Source: Devosia submarina (GTDB taxonomy: Bacteria; Pseudomonadota; Alphaproteobacteria; Rhizobiales; Devosiaceae). Taken from it: 64,000 nt of DNA. The DNA lies in assembly GCF_003056345.1 (NCBI RefSeq), contig NZ_PYWB01000007.1:227892-291891 (forward strand), in the 5' to 3' direction. This document shows positions 43,584 through 53,865 of the stretch, piece by piece; positions within the stretch are counted from its first letter, which is position 1; every line of letters starts with the position of its first letter. Both the position numbers and the translations under genes were made by a program. Under the pieces are notes generated by a model, which worked only from the letters and a program-made list of their open reading frames with translations, ran no database searches and was not told the origin of the DNA.

Positions 43584-44204
43584 ATGCTGACAGCGTTCGA
43601 CGTTGGTGTGGGTGTGCTGGTGCTGATCTCGGCAATTCTAGCCACTGCGCGCGGGCTGACCCGTGAAGTACTATCCTTGGCCACATGGGCGGGCTCTGCG
43701 GCGATTGCCATCTATATGTGGCAGTATCATCCCGAGATTGCCCGGCAATATATCGATGAGGCGCTCGTTGCCGACATCGCTACTGTCGTCGTGACGTTTA
43801 TCGTCTCGCTGATCGTGCTGCATCTGCTGACTATGCGTATCGCCGATTTCGTGGTCGACAGTCGCGTAGGTCCAATCGACCGCACCCTTGGCTTTGTGTT
43901 TGGCGTGCTGCGCGGCATCTTGATCGCCATCGTCGTGACCATATTCGGCACCTGGCTTCTGCCCAATAATCTTCCGCCATGGGCTGCCGAGTCGCAGTCC
44001 TTGCCGCATCTGCAAAGCATGGGCAACACGCTGATCTCGATGCTTCCAGAAGGCCTGGAACAACAGGTTACTGAAATTCTGAAGGGCGGCACCGGTATTA
44101 CCGAAGATACAGATGTACCCAATACACCTGTTGACGAAGGTACTGACGCGACGGAAGACAGCACTGTCACCGACTCTGATCCCGCGCCAGCGGCACCTGT
44201 TTGA
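43584..44204 (+). CDS. cvpA: CvpA family membrane protein
   Basis: CvpA-family proteins are inner-membrane proteins linked to envelope homeostasis and colicin V production, often beside purF. From ATG 43584 the 206-residue product has four predicted helices in the first 145 residues (MLTAFDVGVGVLVLISAILATARGL at the start, then LTREVLSLATWAGSAAIAIY and GPIDRTLGFVFGVLRG). An acidic threonine-rich C-terminal tail of about 50 residues follows. The radA-cvpA-purF order supports the call. Confidence 0.92.
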   Translation: MLTAFDVGVGVLVLISAILATARGLTREVLSLATWAGSAAIAIYMWQYHPEIARQYIDEALVADIATVVVTFIVSLIVLHLLTMRIADFVVDSRVGPIDRTLGFVFGVLRGILIAIVVTIFGTWLLPNNLPPWAAESQSLPHLQSMGNTLISMLPEGLEQQVTEILKGGTGITEDTDVPNTPVDEGTDATEDSTVTDSDPAPAAPV

Positions 44205-44361
44205 TAACCAAGAGGTGAGCGCCCGGCGTTCATCACAAGGCTGACCGCCCGGGATGAGTAGTGGTCTGGCTGAGCGTTTTGGGCTATGGGTGCGGTACAA
44301 CCCACATCCTGGCCTTGGCCGCACCTTGCGGCGCCCGCCCTGCGGTTAAGGCAGCACTGGC

Positions 44362-45864
44362 ATGGAGAGCCCGGTGAACCGTCCAAGCGATGACGCTTTC
44401 GATCTTGATGGCGATACGCTGCATGAAGAGTGCGGCGTCTTTGGTATTCTGGGGCATCCCGATGCGCCTACCCTAACGGCGCTGGGCTTGCATGCCCTGC
44501 AGCATCGCGGACAAGAAGCGGCTGGGATCGTGACCTTTGATGGGCGCCAGTTCCATTCAGAGCGTCAGTTGGGCCTTGTCGGCGACCATTTCACCGATCC
44601 TGCCACGCTCAAGCGCATCCCGGGCAACATGGCCATGGGTCATGTGCGCTATTCGACAACGGGCGAAACCATTCTGCGCAATGTTCAGCCGCTGTTTGCC
44701 GAACTTGAAGTTGGCGGGATTGCGATTGCTCATAACGGCAATCTCACAAACGGGCTGACGCTGCGCCGCCGGCTCATCGCGCAGGGAGCTATCTGCCAGT
44801 CGACATCGGACACCGAAGTCGTTCTGCATCTGATCGCCCGCTCCCAGCGCTCGTCATCGTCCGACCGCTTTGTTGACGCGATCGGGGCTGTGGAAGGCGC
44901 CTATGCCATGGTGGCCATGACACGCACCAAGCTGATCGGGGCGCGGGACCCTAACGGCATTCGTCCGCTCGTTCTGGGCGATCTCGACGGCAAGCCGATC
45001 TTTGCTTCGGAGTCGTGTGCACTCGACATCATCGGCGCCAAATTTGTGCGCGATGTTGAAAACGGGGAGGTCGTGGTCTGCGAACTACAGGCGGACGGAT
45101 CGATAACGATCGAATCGCTCCGCCCTTTCCCGGCGCGGCGCGAGCGCATGTGCCTCTTTGAGTATGTCTACTTCGCGCGGCCTGATTCGGTTGTTGCCGG
45201 GCGGAGTGTTTATGGTGCTCGCAAGCGCATGGGTATGAACTTGGCCAGGGAAGCCCCGGTCGAAGCCGATGTGGTGGTGCCGGTACCCGACGGCGGTACG
45301 CCGGCGGCGATCGGCTTTGCCCAGGCCAGCGGAATACCGTTCGAGCTCGGCATCATCCGCAATCATTATGTCGGGCGCACCTTTATCGAGCCGACGCAGT
45401 CCATTCGCGCTTTCGGAGTGAAGCTAAAACATTCCGCGAACCGCCACGAGATCGCCGGCAAGCGTGTGGTGTTGATTGACGATTCAATTGTCCGCGGCAC
45501 GACATCGGTGAAAATTGTGCAGATGATGCGCGATGCAGGTGCAACCGAGGTGCATATCCGGGTCGCCAGCCCCATGATCCATTTTTCTGATTATTACGGC
45601 ATCGACACGCCCGATCCAGACAAGCTCCTGGCCAACCAGCACAAAGATCTGGCCTCCATGTGCAAGTTCATCGGGGCCGACTCGCTGGAATTCCTCTCGA
45701 TCGACGGTCTTTACGATGCAGTGGGTGGGGAGCCGCGGAACAATGCGGCGCCGCAATTTACCGACCATTATTTCACCGGCGACTATCCCACGCAGTTGAC
45801 CGACCTTAACGGCCGCTCCAAGAACGAGCCGAAACAGATTTCTCTTCTCAAGGAAGCGGGCTAA
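44362..45864 (+). CDS. purF: Amidophosphoribosyltransferase
   Basis: PurF makes 5-phosphoribosylamine from PRPP and glutamine, the first step of purine synthesis. The 500-residue protein has a short propeptide before the nucleophile cysteine in EECGVFGI (residue 24), the Ntn glutaminase domain (ALQHRGQEAAGI, GHVRYSTTG, AHNGNLTN) and a PRPP-binding site VVLIDDSIVRGTTS. ATG 44362 is used; a GTG at 44374 with GGAGAG upstream is equally plausible. Its TAA stop shares an A with the ATG of the following SDR gene. Confidence 0.96.
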   Translation: MESPVNRPSDDAFDLDGDTLHEECGVFGILGHPDAPTLTALGLHALQHRGQEAAGIVTFDGRQFHSERQLGLVGDHFTDPATLKRIPGNMAMGHVRYSTTGETILRNVQPLFAELEVGGIAIAHNGNLTNGLTLRRRLIAQGAICQSTSDTEVVLHLIARSQRSSSSDRFVDAIGAVEGAYAMVAMTRTKLIGARDPNGIRPLVLGDLDGKPIFASESCALDIIGAKFVRDVENGEVVVCELQADGSITIESLRPFPARRERMCLFEYVYFARPDSVVAGRSVYGARKRMGMNLAREAPVEADVVVPVPDGGTPAAIGFAQASGIPFELGIIRNHYVGRTFIEPTQSIRAFGVKLKHSANRHEIAGKRVVLIDDSIVRGTTSVKIVQMMRDAGATEVHIRVASPMIHFSDYYGIDTPDPDKLLANQHKDLASMCKFIGADSLEFLSIDGLYDAVGGEPRNNAAPQFTDHYFTGDYPTQLTDLNGRSKNEPKQISLLKEAG

Positions 45865-46601
45865 TGGCGCAGACGACGACGGACCTCGCAGGCAAGGTCA
45901 TTTTGGTGACGGGTGCTTCGCGGGGTATCGGCTATGCGGCTGGTCTCGAAGCTGCACGGCGAGGCGCTCATGTTGTCGCTGTTGCGCGAACTGTTGGCGG
46001 GTTGGAAGAACTGGACGATGAGATCCAGGACCTTGGCTCATCGGCAACGCTGGTGCCGCTTGATCTGCGCGATGGCGATGCGATCGACCGGCTCGGCGCT
46101 GCGATATTCGAGCGTTGGGGCGCACTGGATGGATTGATTGCCAATGCCGGCCAATTGGGCGTGCTGAGCCCCCTGCCTCATGTGAAGCCTGAAGACTTCG
46201 AAAAGGTGATGGCGGTAAACGTTGCCGCCAATTACCGGCTGTTGCGCTCTACCGACCTTTTGTTGCGCCAGTCTGATGCCGGTCGTGCTGTATTCGTTTC
46301 CTCATCTGCGGCGCGGTCAGCGCGCCCGTTCTGGGGGTTATATGCCGCCAGCAAGGCTGCCGTGGACGCCATGGTCAAATCCTATGCCGGGGAGACCGCC
46401 CAGACCAAGGTGAAGGTGAACGTTGTTTACCCCGGCGCGGTGCGCACCGCCATGCGCGCCAAGGCCATGCCGGGAGAAGATCCTGCGACCTTGCCGACGC
46501 CGGCCGATATCGCTCCTCGGATCGTTGATCTCCTCAGCCCACAGTTGCAGGAAACAGGCAAATTGTTCGACGTGCCGACAGGCTCTTTTTCCGAACTCTA
46601 G
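45864..46601 (+). CDS. SDR family oxidoreductase downstream of purF
   Basis: The 245-residue protein is a short-chain dehydrogenase with the cofactor motif TGASRGIGYAAG, the DGLIANAG turn and the catalytic YAASKAA with upstream VSSSAARSA. Its start overlaps the purF stop (TAATG), so it is translated with purF. A purF-SDR pair is common in Rhizobiales, but the substrate is not known. It is not the fatty-acid FabG, which is at 35.1 kb. Confidence 0.88.
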   Translation: MAQTTTDLAGKVILVTGASRGIGYAAGLEAARRGAHVVAVARTVGGLEELDDEIQDLGSSATLVPLDLRDGDAIDRLGAAIFERWGALDGLIANAGQLGVLSPLPHVKPEDFEKVMAVNVAANYRLLRSTDLLLRQSDAGRAVFVSSSAARSARPFWGLYAASKAAVDAMVKSYAGETAQTKVKVNVVYPGAVRTAMRAKAMPGEDPATLPTPADIAPRIVDLLSPQLQETGKLFDVPTGSFSEL

Positions 46602-46610
46602 GACGGCGTC

Positions 46611-47210
46611 ATGGTCAATCTGCGTGCTGTGCGACCTGACGATCTGCCCATGCTCTACCAAATTTGCCTTGTGACAGGAGCGGCGGGGCAAGATGCTTCC
46701 CGGTTGCACAATGATCCGGATCTGATCGGTCACATTTATGCGGCGCCTTATGCGGTGCTGGAGCCCGCACAGGCGCTGGTGGCAGAAGACGAGCAGGGCG
46801 TCGCCGGCTATCTGGTGGGCACCTTCGACACCGACCGGTTTGCTGAGCAGCTGGAGCAGCACTGGTGGCCTGCTCTCCGCGAGCGCTATGCCGATCCGAC
46901 GCGCAAGCTGACCGAAGCTGATCGTGCCCGTGTTGAATCTATCATGCAGCCAGAGCGCAATCCCGCGGACCTCGTGGAGACTTATCCCGCCCACATCCAT
47001 ATGAATTTGCTGCCGCGGCTGCGGGGCAAAGGAATCGGACGCGCGCTGGTGCAGAAGTGGGTGGTACAGGCGCGTGGCGCAGAAGTGCGTGGCATTCACC
47101 TTGGAGCGAGCGCCGGCAATGCAGGGGGCATTGCCTTCTGGCAGAAGGTTGGCTTCACGCCAGTCAAGCGTACGGACCGGACCGCCTGGTTCGGGATGGC
47201 GCTCGCCTAG
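46611..47210 (+). CDS. GNAT family N-acetyltransferase
   Basis: This 199-residue protein starts with a GNAT beta-strand (MVNLRAVRPDDLPMLYQICLVTG) and has the acetyl-CoA-binding stretch LLPRLRGKGIGRALVQKWV, followed by GASAGNAGGIAFWQKVGF. The long insert between helices resembles GNATs annotated near bacterial glucosaminidases. It lies 9 bases after the SDR gene, so it is probably the last gene of the purF transcript, and converges on the CNNM/CBS gene. The acceptor is unknown. Confidence 0.87.
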   Translation: MVNLRAVRPDDLPMLYQICLVTGAAGQDASRLHNDPDLIGHIYAAPYAVLEPAQALVAEDEQGVAGYLVGTFDTDRFAEQLEQHWWPALRERYADPTRKLTEADRARVESIMQPERNPADLVETYPAHIHMNLLPRLRGKGIGRALVQKWVVQARGAEVRGIHLGASAGNAGGIAFWQKVGFTPVKRTDRTAWFGMALA

Positions 47211-47219
47211 CAGCCTGGA

Positions 47220-48512
47220 TCAGGCTGCCGCATTCTGCTCGAGCTGAGTCATCATGATCTTGTCGATGCGCCGGCCATCGAGGTCCAGAACCTCGAACTT
47301 CCAGCCATTGTGCTCAAAGGTTTCGCCAACGCTTGGCAGGCGGTTGATGATGGACAGCACGTAACCAGCAACAGTTTCGTACTTGGCATCGCGCGGTATG
47401 GCGAGCTTGAGCTTTTCACCGAACTCGTCCACGGGCATCCAGCCGGCAACGAGGTAGGAGCCATCTTCGCGTTTAACGATGGCCGGGTCGTCGCCCGTTT
47501 CCTCCTGGAAGACGCCAGTGATGACCTCAAGGATATCACCCGAAGTAACGATGCCCTCGAAGTGGCCGTATTCATCTACCACCAGAGCCATGTGCACGGT
47601 GGAGTTGCGGATGGCGCGAACGACGTCCAGGGCGTCGGCGTGATCCATGACCACAGGTACGGGCTGGACGAATTTGCGCAAGTCCAACGGCTGACCATTG
47701 GCGAAGACGCCGATGATGTCCTTGATGGCGACCACACCGATGATGGAGTCAGAATCGCCGTCCTGCACAAGCAAGCGAGAGCGATGGGTGTCGAGGATCG
47801 TACGGCGAATTTCGTCGCCATCGTCAGCCAGATCGACCACGTCGACATCAAGGCGCGGCGTCATCAGGCCACGCGCGGACCGGTCGGCGAGGCGCATCAC
47901 ACCCGAGATCATCGAGTGCTCGTCGCTTTCGATAACGCCGGCCGTCGTGGCTTCGGCAATAATGGTTTTAACTTCTTCTTCGGTGACCGTTTCCTCGGTT
48001 TCACCCCCCTGCCCCAGCAAGGTCAAAACGGCCTTGCCCGATATGTCGAGCAGCCAGACGAGAGGAGAGCCGATTGCCGCGATGGTTTTCATCGCGGGAG
48101 CAACTCGAGCGGCTACGCCCTCGGCGTCTCGTAGGGCGATCTGCTTGGGCACGAGTTCGCCGATGATCAGCGAAATATAGGTGATCAGGACCACCACGAT
48201 GCCTACGCCCAGCACGTCGGCCAGATTAGCGGCCATGCCGATGGACTTGAACCAGTCCGTCAGACGCAGGCCCAGCGTGGCGCCGGAGAATGCACCGGAC
48301 AGAACGCCAACAAGTGTAATGCCGATCTGAACCGAGGAGAGGAACTTTCCGGGATCTTCAGCCAGCTTGATGGCCGTCGCTGCCCCTCTGTTGCCCTGGT
48401 CAGCCATGTTGCGCAGCCGGGCGGGCCGCGCAGAAACCACTGCCAATTCTGACATTGCCAACAAGCCGTTGACGACGGTCAGAACCACGACGATCAAAAT
48501 TTCAGCGAACAC
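47220..48512 (-). CDS. CNNM/CBS-domain membrane protein (CorC/HlyC type)
   Basis: The 430-residue protein has an N-terminal CNNM domain with three to four helices (MFAEILIVVVLTVVNGLLAMSELAVVSARPARL at the start), a CBS pair (about 215-330: RGLMTPRLDVDVVDL, then HMALVVDEYGHFEGIVTSGDILE) and a C-terminal CorC/HlyC transporter-associated domain. Members are often annotated hemolysins but the archaeal and eukaryotic relatives handle magnesium, so divalent-cation export is the likely role. It lies 107 bases downstream of der. Confidence 0.92.
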   Translation of the reverse strand: MFAEILIVVVLTVVNGLLAMSELAVVSARPARLRNMADQGNRGAATAIKLAEDPGKFLSSVQIGITLVGVLSGAFSGATLGLRLTDWFKSIGMAANLADVLGVGIVVVLITYISLIIGELVPKQIALRDAEGVAARVAPAMKTIAAIGSPLVWLLDISGKAVLTLLGQGGETEETVTEEEVKTIIAEATTAGVIESDEHSMISGVMRLADRSARGLMTPRLDVDVVDLADDGDEIRRTILDTHRSRLLVQDGDSDSIIGVVAIKDIIGVFANGQPLDLRKFVQPVPVVMDHADALDVVRAIRNSTVHMALVVDEYGHFEGIVTSGDILEVITGVFQEETGDDPAIVKREDGSYLVAGWMPVDEFGEKLKLAIPRDAKYETVAGYVLSIINRLPSVGETFEHNGWKFEVLDLDGRRIDKIMMTQLEQNAAA

Positions 48513-48619
48513 TATTTTTCATTTGGATGCGGCCCCGCACTCAGCATCGGGTCGCTTAAGCCGGCTGAATATAGGTGAGCGGCAGCCGCTTCGCCATGGC
48601 CATGCGCAGAAATTTGCGC

Positions 48620-50071
48620 CTAGCCCAGACGACGCTTTTGTTTGTCGTTGTAGGGGTTTTCGCTGCCGCCACGAACCCATAGGCGAATCGGGGTACCCTT
48701 GATGTCAAAGGCTTCACGGATGCCGTTGATCAGGTAACGCTGATAGGCCATGGGCAGGACCTCCGGCCGAGACGCGAAGAGGATGAAGCTTGGCGGCCTG
48801 GTCTTGGCCTGCGTCATATAGCGCAGCTTGAGCCGGCGGCCGGACACGGCCGGAGGTGGATGGCTCTCGACCATGCCAGCGAGCCAGCGATTGAGGCGCG
48901 CCGTCGAAACGTGGGAATTCCAGGAGCGTTCGATCTTGAAGATCGCGTCCATCAGCTTGTCGATGTTCTTGCCTGTGAGACCCGAAAGGGTCACGAGAGG
49001 CACACCGCGCAGCTGTGGCAAGAGGCGCTCGCATTCTTCGCGCAAGGCTGAAAGCGCTGCGTTTTTGTCTTCGATCAGGTCCCATTTGTTGAGCGCGATG
49101 ACGAGAGCACGGCCCTCGCGTTCCACAAGATCGGCTAGGGCCAGATCCTGCTTCTCGAATGGGATTGTCGCATCGAGCATCAGCACAACGACTTCGGCGT
49201 ACTGGATCGAGCGCAGGCTGTCGCCAACGGCGAGCTTTTCGAGCTTTTCGGTGACGCGGGAGCGGCGACGGATACCGGCAGTGTCAACCAGATTGATGAC
49301 GCGGCCTTCCCATTCCCAGGGCACAAGGATCGAATCGCGCGTGATGCCCGCCTCGGGGCCGACCAGGACGCGGTCCTCGCCCACCATGCGATTGATAAGG
49401 GTGGATTTGCCCGCATTGGGACGACCCACGATCGCCACATTCAGGTAGCGCTTGGGGTTCCAGCGCAGGGTTGCTTCTTCACCCTCGCCCTCGAGCATGT
49501 CCTCGGTGATGTCGACATCCACCTCGGGCATCTGGTCGAGGTCGGCAAACCCTTGGTCCTGCTGTTCAGCGGCGGCCTTGTCGATGGCGGCCGAGACGAT
49601 GGAGTAGAGCTCCGACAAGCCAAGTCCATGTTCGGCAGAAAGCGGGATGGCTTCGCCGAAACCGAGCTTGAAAGCTTCAACAAGGCCCGCTTCGGCAGCG
49701 CCGCTTTCGGCCTTGTTACCGACGAGGTGGACATCCTTGCCAGCCTTGCGCAGCACTTGGGCGAAGCGCTGGTCGAGCGGCACCACGCCTGCGCGCGCGT
49801 CGATCATAAAGAGGATGATGTCGGCTTCCCTGATCGCGATCTCGGTCTGCTGGCGCATGCGATCTTCAAGGCTGCCGTCCTTGACGTCTTCATAGCCAGC
49901 CGTGTCGAGCACCCGGAAGGTCAGATCGGCAATCCGGCCTTCGGCTTCCCGGCGGTCCCGGGTGACGCCGGGCGTATCGTCCACAAGGGCTATCTTGCGG
50001 CCAACGAGGCGGTTGAAGAGCGTTGACTTACCAACATTCGGGCGACCGACAATGGCGAGTGTGACGGTCAT
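48620..50071 (-). CDS. der: GTPase Der (EngA)
   Basis: Der is a ribosome-assembly GTPase for the 50S subunit. The 483-residue protein has two GTPase domains with P-loops GRPNVGKST (residues 8-16) and GRPNAGKST (about 216-224), DTPGVTRD and DTAGIRRRS switch segments, NKAES and NKWD base-specificity motifs, and a C-terminal KH-like domain. It follows the TPR-protein gene by 39 bases, comparable to the YfgM/BamB-Der order in gammaproteobacteria. Confidence 0.97.
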   Translation of the reverse strand: MTVTLAIVGRPNVGKSTLFNRLVGRKIALVDDTPGVTRDRREAEGRIADLTFRVLDTAGYEDVKDGSLEDRMRQQTEIAIREADIILFMIDARAGVVPLDQRFAQVLRKAGKDVHLVGNKAESGAAEAGLVEAFKLGFGEAIPLSAEHGLGLSELYSIVSAAIDKAAAEQQDQGFADLDQMPEVDVDITEDMLEGEGEEATLRWNPKRYLNVAIVGRPNAGKSTLINRMVGEDRVLVGPEAGITRDSILVPWEWEGRVINLVDTAGIRRRSRVTEKLEKLAVGDSLRSIQYAEVVVLMLDATIPFEKQDLALADLVEREGRALVIALNKWDLIEDKNAALSALREECERLLPQLRGVPLVTLSGLTGKNIDKLMDAIFKIERSWNSHVSTARLNRWLAGMVESHPPPAVSGRRLKLRYMTQAKTRPPSFILFASRPEVLPMAYQRYLINGIREAFDIKGTPIRLWVRGGSENPYNDKQKRRLG

Positions 50072-50110
50072 GCTGAATCAATCTTTCGGTCAGTCAGAGG
50101 CAAGTGGAAA

Positions 50111-50866
50111 TTATTGTGCGGCAGGTGCAGGCTCCGGCGCAAGCGGCGCGGCTTCTGCCGGAGGAGCCACAGCCTCCGGCTCAGCTTCTGCGGCAGCTTC
50201 CTCGTCAAGGGGAGCGCCTTCTGCGAGCAGCTGGCCAAGGTAATAGCCCATGCGATTGCGCGTGGTGCCATTGGTGTATGGATCGTTGACCACGGCTTCG
50301 AAGCTTGCCTGAGCGGCGGCGAGATCGCCAGCCTTGTATTGGGCAAGGCCCAAGGCTTCACGAGCAGAATTGCGCAGCGGATTGCCGTCGGCAGCAATTG
50401 TACCCACGCGGGCCTCGACATCAGCCAGCGTCCCCGTATCAACCAGCAATGTGCCGGCTAGCACCAGTGCCAGTTCCCGCAGGCGGGCGTCCGATTGTGT
50501 GTTGGCCAGGCTATCATAAGCTGCCACGGCTTCTGCCGTCTTACCTTCACGGGCGAGAACACCAGCCTTGCGGAACTCCGCCAGCACCGGGTAGCTGCCG
50601 GAACCATTGGCGATCACAGCGTCGAGCTGCGTCGTAGCGCCCGCGAGGTCGCCGGCCTCGATCAGGTCGAAAGCCTTGTAGAGCTCGTCGGAAGAAGCTG
50701 CGGCATTGTTGGAATGGTACCAGGTCCAGCCTTCATTGACCGCCACCAGAGCCACGACAGCAATTGCAGCCCCAATGACATAAGGCGCAAAACGACGCCA
50801 CAAAGCACGCATGCGATCGCTGCGCAGCTCCTCGTCGACTTCGCGGAAGATATTGTCCTGGGACAT
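50111..50866 (-). CDS. TPR-domain inner-membrane protein (YfgM-like)
   Basis: From ATG 50866 this 251-residue protein has a cytoplasmic acidic N-terminus (MSQDNIFREVDEELRSDRM), one membrane helix (about 28-46) and periplasmic tetratricopeptide-like repeats (about 60-215), ending in an Ala/Pro/Glu-rich tail. The layout is like YfgM, a SecYEG-associated chaperone partner encoded just before der in E. coli. It lies between guaA and der on the same strand. Exact function is inferred. Confidence 0.86.
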   Translation of the reverse strand: MSQDNIFREVDEELRSDRMRALWRRFAPYVIGAAIAVVALVAVNEGWTWYHSNNAAASSDELYKAFDLIEAGDLAGATTQLDAVIANGSGSYPVLAEFRKAGVLAREGKTAEAVAAYDSLANTQSDARLRELALVLAGTLLVDTGTLADVEARVGTIAADGNPLRNSAREALGLAQYKAGDLAAAQASFEAVVNDPYTNGTTRNRMGYYLGQLLAEGAPLDEEAAAEAEPEAVAPPAEAAPLAPEPAPAAQ

Positions 50867-50962
50867 GGCCTGCCTAAAACTGGGTAGATGGATGGGGCGC
50901 ACGTTTAGCACGCCACCGGGGGAATGCAAACGAAGGGGTGAAGCCAGCGCCGCTGCGCCCGA

Positions 50963-52534
50963 CTATTCCCACTCGATCGTACCCGGGGGCTTGCTGGTCA
51001 CATCATAAACGACGCGGTTGATGCCGCGCACTTCGTTGATAATACGGGTGGCTGTGCGGCCCAGGAAGTTGAGGTCGAACTGGTAGAAGTCCGCCGTCAT
51101 GCCATCAACTGACGTGACGGCGCGCAGGGCGCAAACGAACTCATAAGTGCGACCATCGCCCATGACACCGACGGTTTGAACCGGCAACAGCACGGCAAAG
51201 GCCTGCCAGATCTTGTCGTACTGGCCGGACTTGCGGATTTCGTCGAGATAGATCGCGTCTGCCTTACGCAGGATGTCGAGCTTTTCAGGCGTGATGCCGC
51301 CCGGGCAGCGGATTGCGAGGCCTGGGCCAGGGAATGGATGCCGGCCGATGAAGCTCTCGGGTAAACCGAGTTCGCGGCCAAGCACGCGAACTTCGTCCTT
51401 GAACAGTTCGCGCAAGGGCTCGACCAGCTGCATGTTCATGCGCTCCGGCAGGCCGCCCACATTGTGGTGCGACTTGATGGTGACTGACGGACCGCCGGTG
51501 AACGAGACGGATTCGATCACGTCGGGATAAAGCGTGCCCTGGGCCAGGAATTCTGCCCCGCCAAGCTTTTTGGCTTCTTCCTCAAAGGTTTCGATGAAGA
51601 GGCGACCAATGATCTTGCGCTTGGTTTCGGGATCGGACTGACCATCAAGTTCGCGCAGGAAGCGTTCGGATGCATCCACGTGAACCAGCGGGATATTGTA
51701 CTCGTCGCGGAACATGGTGACGACCTGTTCGCTCTCGTTGAGCCGCATCAGGCCGTGATCCACATAGATGCAGGTCAGCTGATCACCGATTGCCTCATGG
51801 ATCAGGACCGCTGCGACAGAGGAATCAACACCGCCAGAAAGGCCGCAAATGACCTTGCCCGTGCCCACTTGGTCACGGATCTTCTCGATCATCTTGTTGC
51901 GGTAGGCGGACATGGTCCAATTAGATGGTATGCCGCAGATGTGGTGCACGAAATTGGCATAGAGCTTCGCGCCATCGGGCGTGTGCACCACTTCGGGGTG
52001 GAACTGCACGGCCCAGATGCGGCGCTCTTCATTAGCGATCATGGCGAAGGGCGCATTTGCCGAGATGCCGACGACTTCAAAGCCTTCAGGCAATTCGACG
52101 ACGCGATCACCATGGCTCATCCAGACCTGGTGCTCGCTGTCCAGATCCCAAACGCCCTCAGTGAGGCTCGACGGTTTCTTGACGGCCAGTTCAGCGCGGC
52201 CATATTCGCGATGGTGTCCGGCCTCGACCTTGCCGCCCAAGGCCATGCAAAGGGCCTGCTGGCCGTAGCAGATCCCCAGGATCGGCAGATTGGCTTCCAG
52301 GATAGCGGGATCAATCGTGGGCGCGTTTTCGTCCAGCGTCGATGCCGGGCTGCCCGACAAGACGATCCCCTTGGGCTGCATGGCCTTGAGGGCCGCGGCT
52401 GCATGCTGAAAGGGATGAATCTCGCAATACACGCCGGCTTCACGGATGCGGCGCGCAATCAGCTGCGTGACTTGCGATCCGAAGTCGACAATGAGGATGG
52501 ATTGCGGATGATCGAGAATGTCTGGGCTTTGCAT
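50963..52534 (-). CDS. guaA: GMP synthase (glutamine-hydrolysing)
   Basis: GuaA aminates XMP to GMP using glutamine. The 523-residue protein has the class I glutaminase domain ([12 protein letters not shown] with the catalytic Cys, and FHPEV), the ATP pyrophosphatase P-loop [11 protein letters not shown], and the C-terminal dimerisation domain ending PPGTIEWE. It diverges from the acyltransferase gene. Its partner enzyme gene guaB is 4.5 kb away on the same strand. Confidence 0.97.
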   Translation of the reverse strand: MQSPDILDHPQSILIVDFGSQVTQLIARRIREAGVYCEIHPFQHAAAALKAMQPKGIVLSGSPASTLDENAPTIDPAILEANLPILGICYGQQALCMALGGKVEAGHHREYGRAELAVKKPSSLTEGVWDLDSEHQVWMSHGDRVVELPEGFEVVGISANAPFAMIANEERRIWAVQFHPEVVHTPDGAKLYANFVHHICGIPSNWTMSAYRNKMIEKIRDQVGTGKVICGLSGGVDSSVAAVLIHEAIGDQLTCIYVDHGLMRLNESEQVVTMFRDEYNIPLVHVDASERFLRELDGQSDPETKRKIIGRLFIETFEEEAKKLGGAEFLAQGTLYPDVIESVSFTGGPSVTIKSHHNVGGLPERMNMQLVEPLRELFKDEVRVLGRELGLPESFIGRHPFPGPGLAIRCPGGITPEKLDILRKADAIYLDEIRKSGQYDKIWQAFAVLLPVQTVGVMGDGRTYEFVCALRAVTSVDGMTADFYQFDLNFLGRTATRIINEVRGINRVVYDVTSKPPGTIEWE

Positions 52535-52650
52535 GGCGAGGGATTAGCTCCGCGGCGGATTTTACGCAAGGTGGAAGGCGGCATGGCCGCCTTGCGAATT
52601 TCCCGGTCGCGTGCGATCCCCCTTGGGATTGCTTGCAGCAGGAATTCAGT

Positions 52651-53865
52651 GTGACCGAACAGAGATTGCTTGGCGCCGATTTTCTGCGCGCTGACGCCTG
52701 CATGATGGTGCTTCTGCATCATTTGGCCTATCGCATGCCCGCCGACAAGGTGCCGGCTCCATTCACGGGCCTGCATGGCTTTCTTGTGATGGGCAGTTTC
52801 GGCGTTTCGGTGTTTTTCGTGCTCAGCGGGTTCCTCCTGTCGCGGCCATTCTGGGTGGCGCTGGACAGCGGCAAGCCGATGCCCTCCTTGCCTGTATATG
52901 CGCTGCGCCGTGCTGCGCGCATCCTTCCCGGGTTCTGGCTGGCTCTTCTGGTGAGCCTGCTTGTTGGGCTGGTGATGGGCGCCTCGCGGGTTGATGCCGA
53001 GCAGGGCGTTCGATTTCTCGCGGGCTTCTTGCTGCTGAGTGACTGGCACTGGGTCACACTGTTTCCCGTAGACAATAATGGTCCGCTCTGGTCGATCGGG
53101 TTCGAGGCGACCTCCTATGTGCTGCTGCCCCTGTGCCTCCTGGCGCTGTTTGGGTTAAACCTTCGCGGTTGGGCGGCACGGTTTGCGTGGGTTGGTGTTG
53201 TGGCGCTTGTGCTCTGCGTGCACTGGATGGTGGTTCGCTGGGCACCAATCGATGAAGTTGGGCGGGGCTGGGAGCATGGCCTTATCGGCGGGGCTAAGGC
53301 CTGGATGCCATGGTTCAACCCCGTGGGGTTCTTTGCCGTTTTCGCCGTGGGGGCGTTGGCGGGAGGGGTACAAATCACCGTATCCACCATGCGGCACTGG
53401 TTGTTTGATGTCCTTGGGTTGATGGCTCTCCTGGCAGCAGGAATTACCATTGTTCTGCATGTGGGGGGACAAACGGAAGGGTTTGGATGGCTGGGGATCC
53501 CGTATGCGTTTCCCTGGTTGCCGCTGTTTGTTGGTGTGGCCCTCCTAGCCCTGCCCTCTTCGGTGCTGGTGGGCAGGCTGCTCGACAATCGAGTGAGCCG
53601 CTTCCTGGCCGCCATATCGTTCGGGATCTATGTCTGGCATTTTCTGCTGATCGAGATGCTGGCGGATCTGGTGCCGCCGAGCTTCGATACGAGCGGGGAT
53701 GCAGCCTGGACGGTGTGGCTCTGGTCCAGTGCTGCGGTGATTGCACTCAGCTTTGCCATCGCAACGATCAGCTTCTTCTGGCTGGAGCGGCCGATCGTGC
53801 AGTGGGCGCGTCGGCTGGAGGGACAGCGCAAGCCGTTGAGGGCGGCTCCTGCGGCTAGTTCATGA
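52651..53865 (+). CDS. Acyltransferase-3 family membrane protein (OafA/YrhL type)
   Basis: This roughly 404-residue protein has about ten membrane helices and the acyltransferase-3 marks: the catalytic LHHLAYRM with its His, GSFGVSVFFVLSGFLLSRPFW, the RRAARILPGFWLAL arginine region and SFGIYVWHFLLIE. Such proteins O-acylate envelope glycans or lipids. GTG 52651 with CAGGAA upstream is preferred to TTG 52633. It converges on tspO with an 11-base overlap. The acceptor molecule is not predictable here. Confidence 0.9.
   Translation: MTEQRLLGADFLRADACMMVLLHHLAYRMPADKVPAPFTGLHGFLVMGSFGVSVFFVLSGFLLSRPFWVALDSGKPMPSLPVYALRRAARILPGFWLALLVSLLVGLVMGASRVDAEQGVRFLAGFLLLSDWHWVTLFPVDNNGPLWSIGFEATSYVLLPLCLLALFGLNLRGWAARFAWVGVVALVLCVHWMVVRWAPIDEVGRGWEHGLIGGAKAWMPWFNPVGFFAVFAVGALAGGVQITVSTMRHWLFDVLGLMALLAAGITIVLHVGGQTEGFGWLGIPYAFPWLPLFVGVALLALPSSVLVGRLLDNRVSRFLAAISFGIYVWHFLLIEMLADLVPPSFDTSGDAAWTVWLWSSAAVIALSFAIATISFFWLERPIVQWARRLEGQRKPLRAAPAASS

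Noticed and set aside
45864..47210. SDR plus GNAT genes as a novel biosynthetic pair
   Set aside because: The SDR gene is a usual neighbour of purF in Rhizobiales and the GNAT gene simply trails it; nothing shows a shared substrate.
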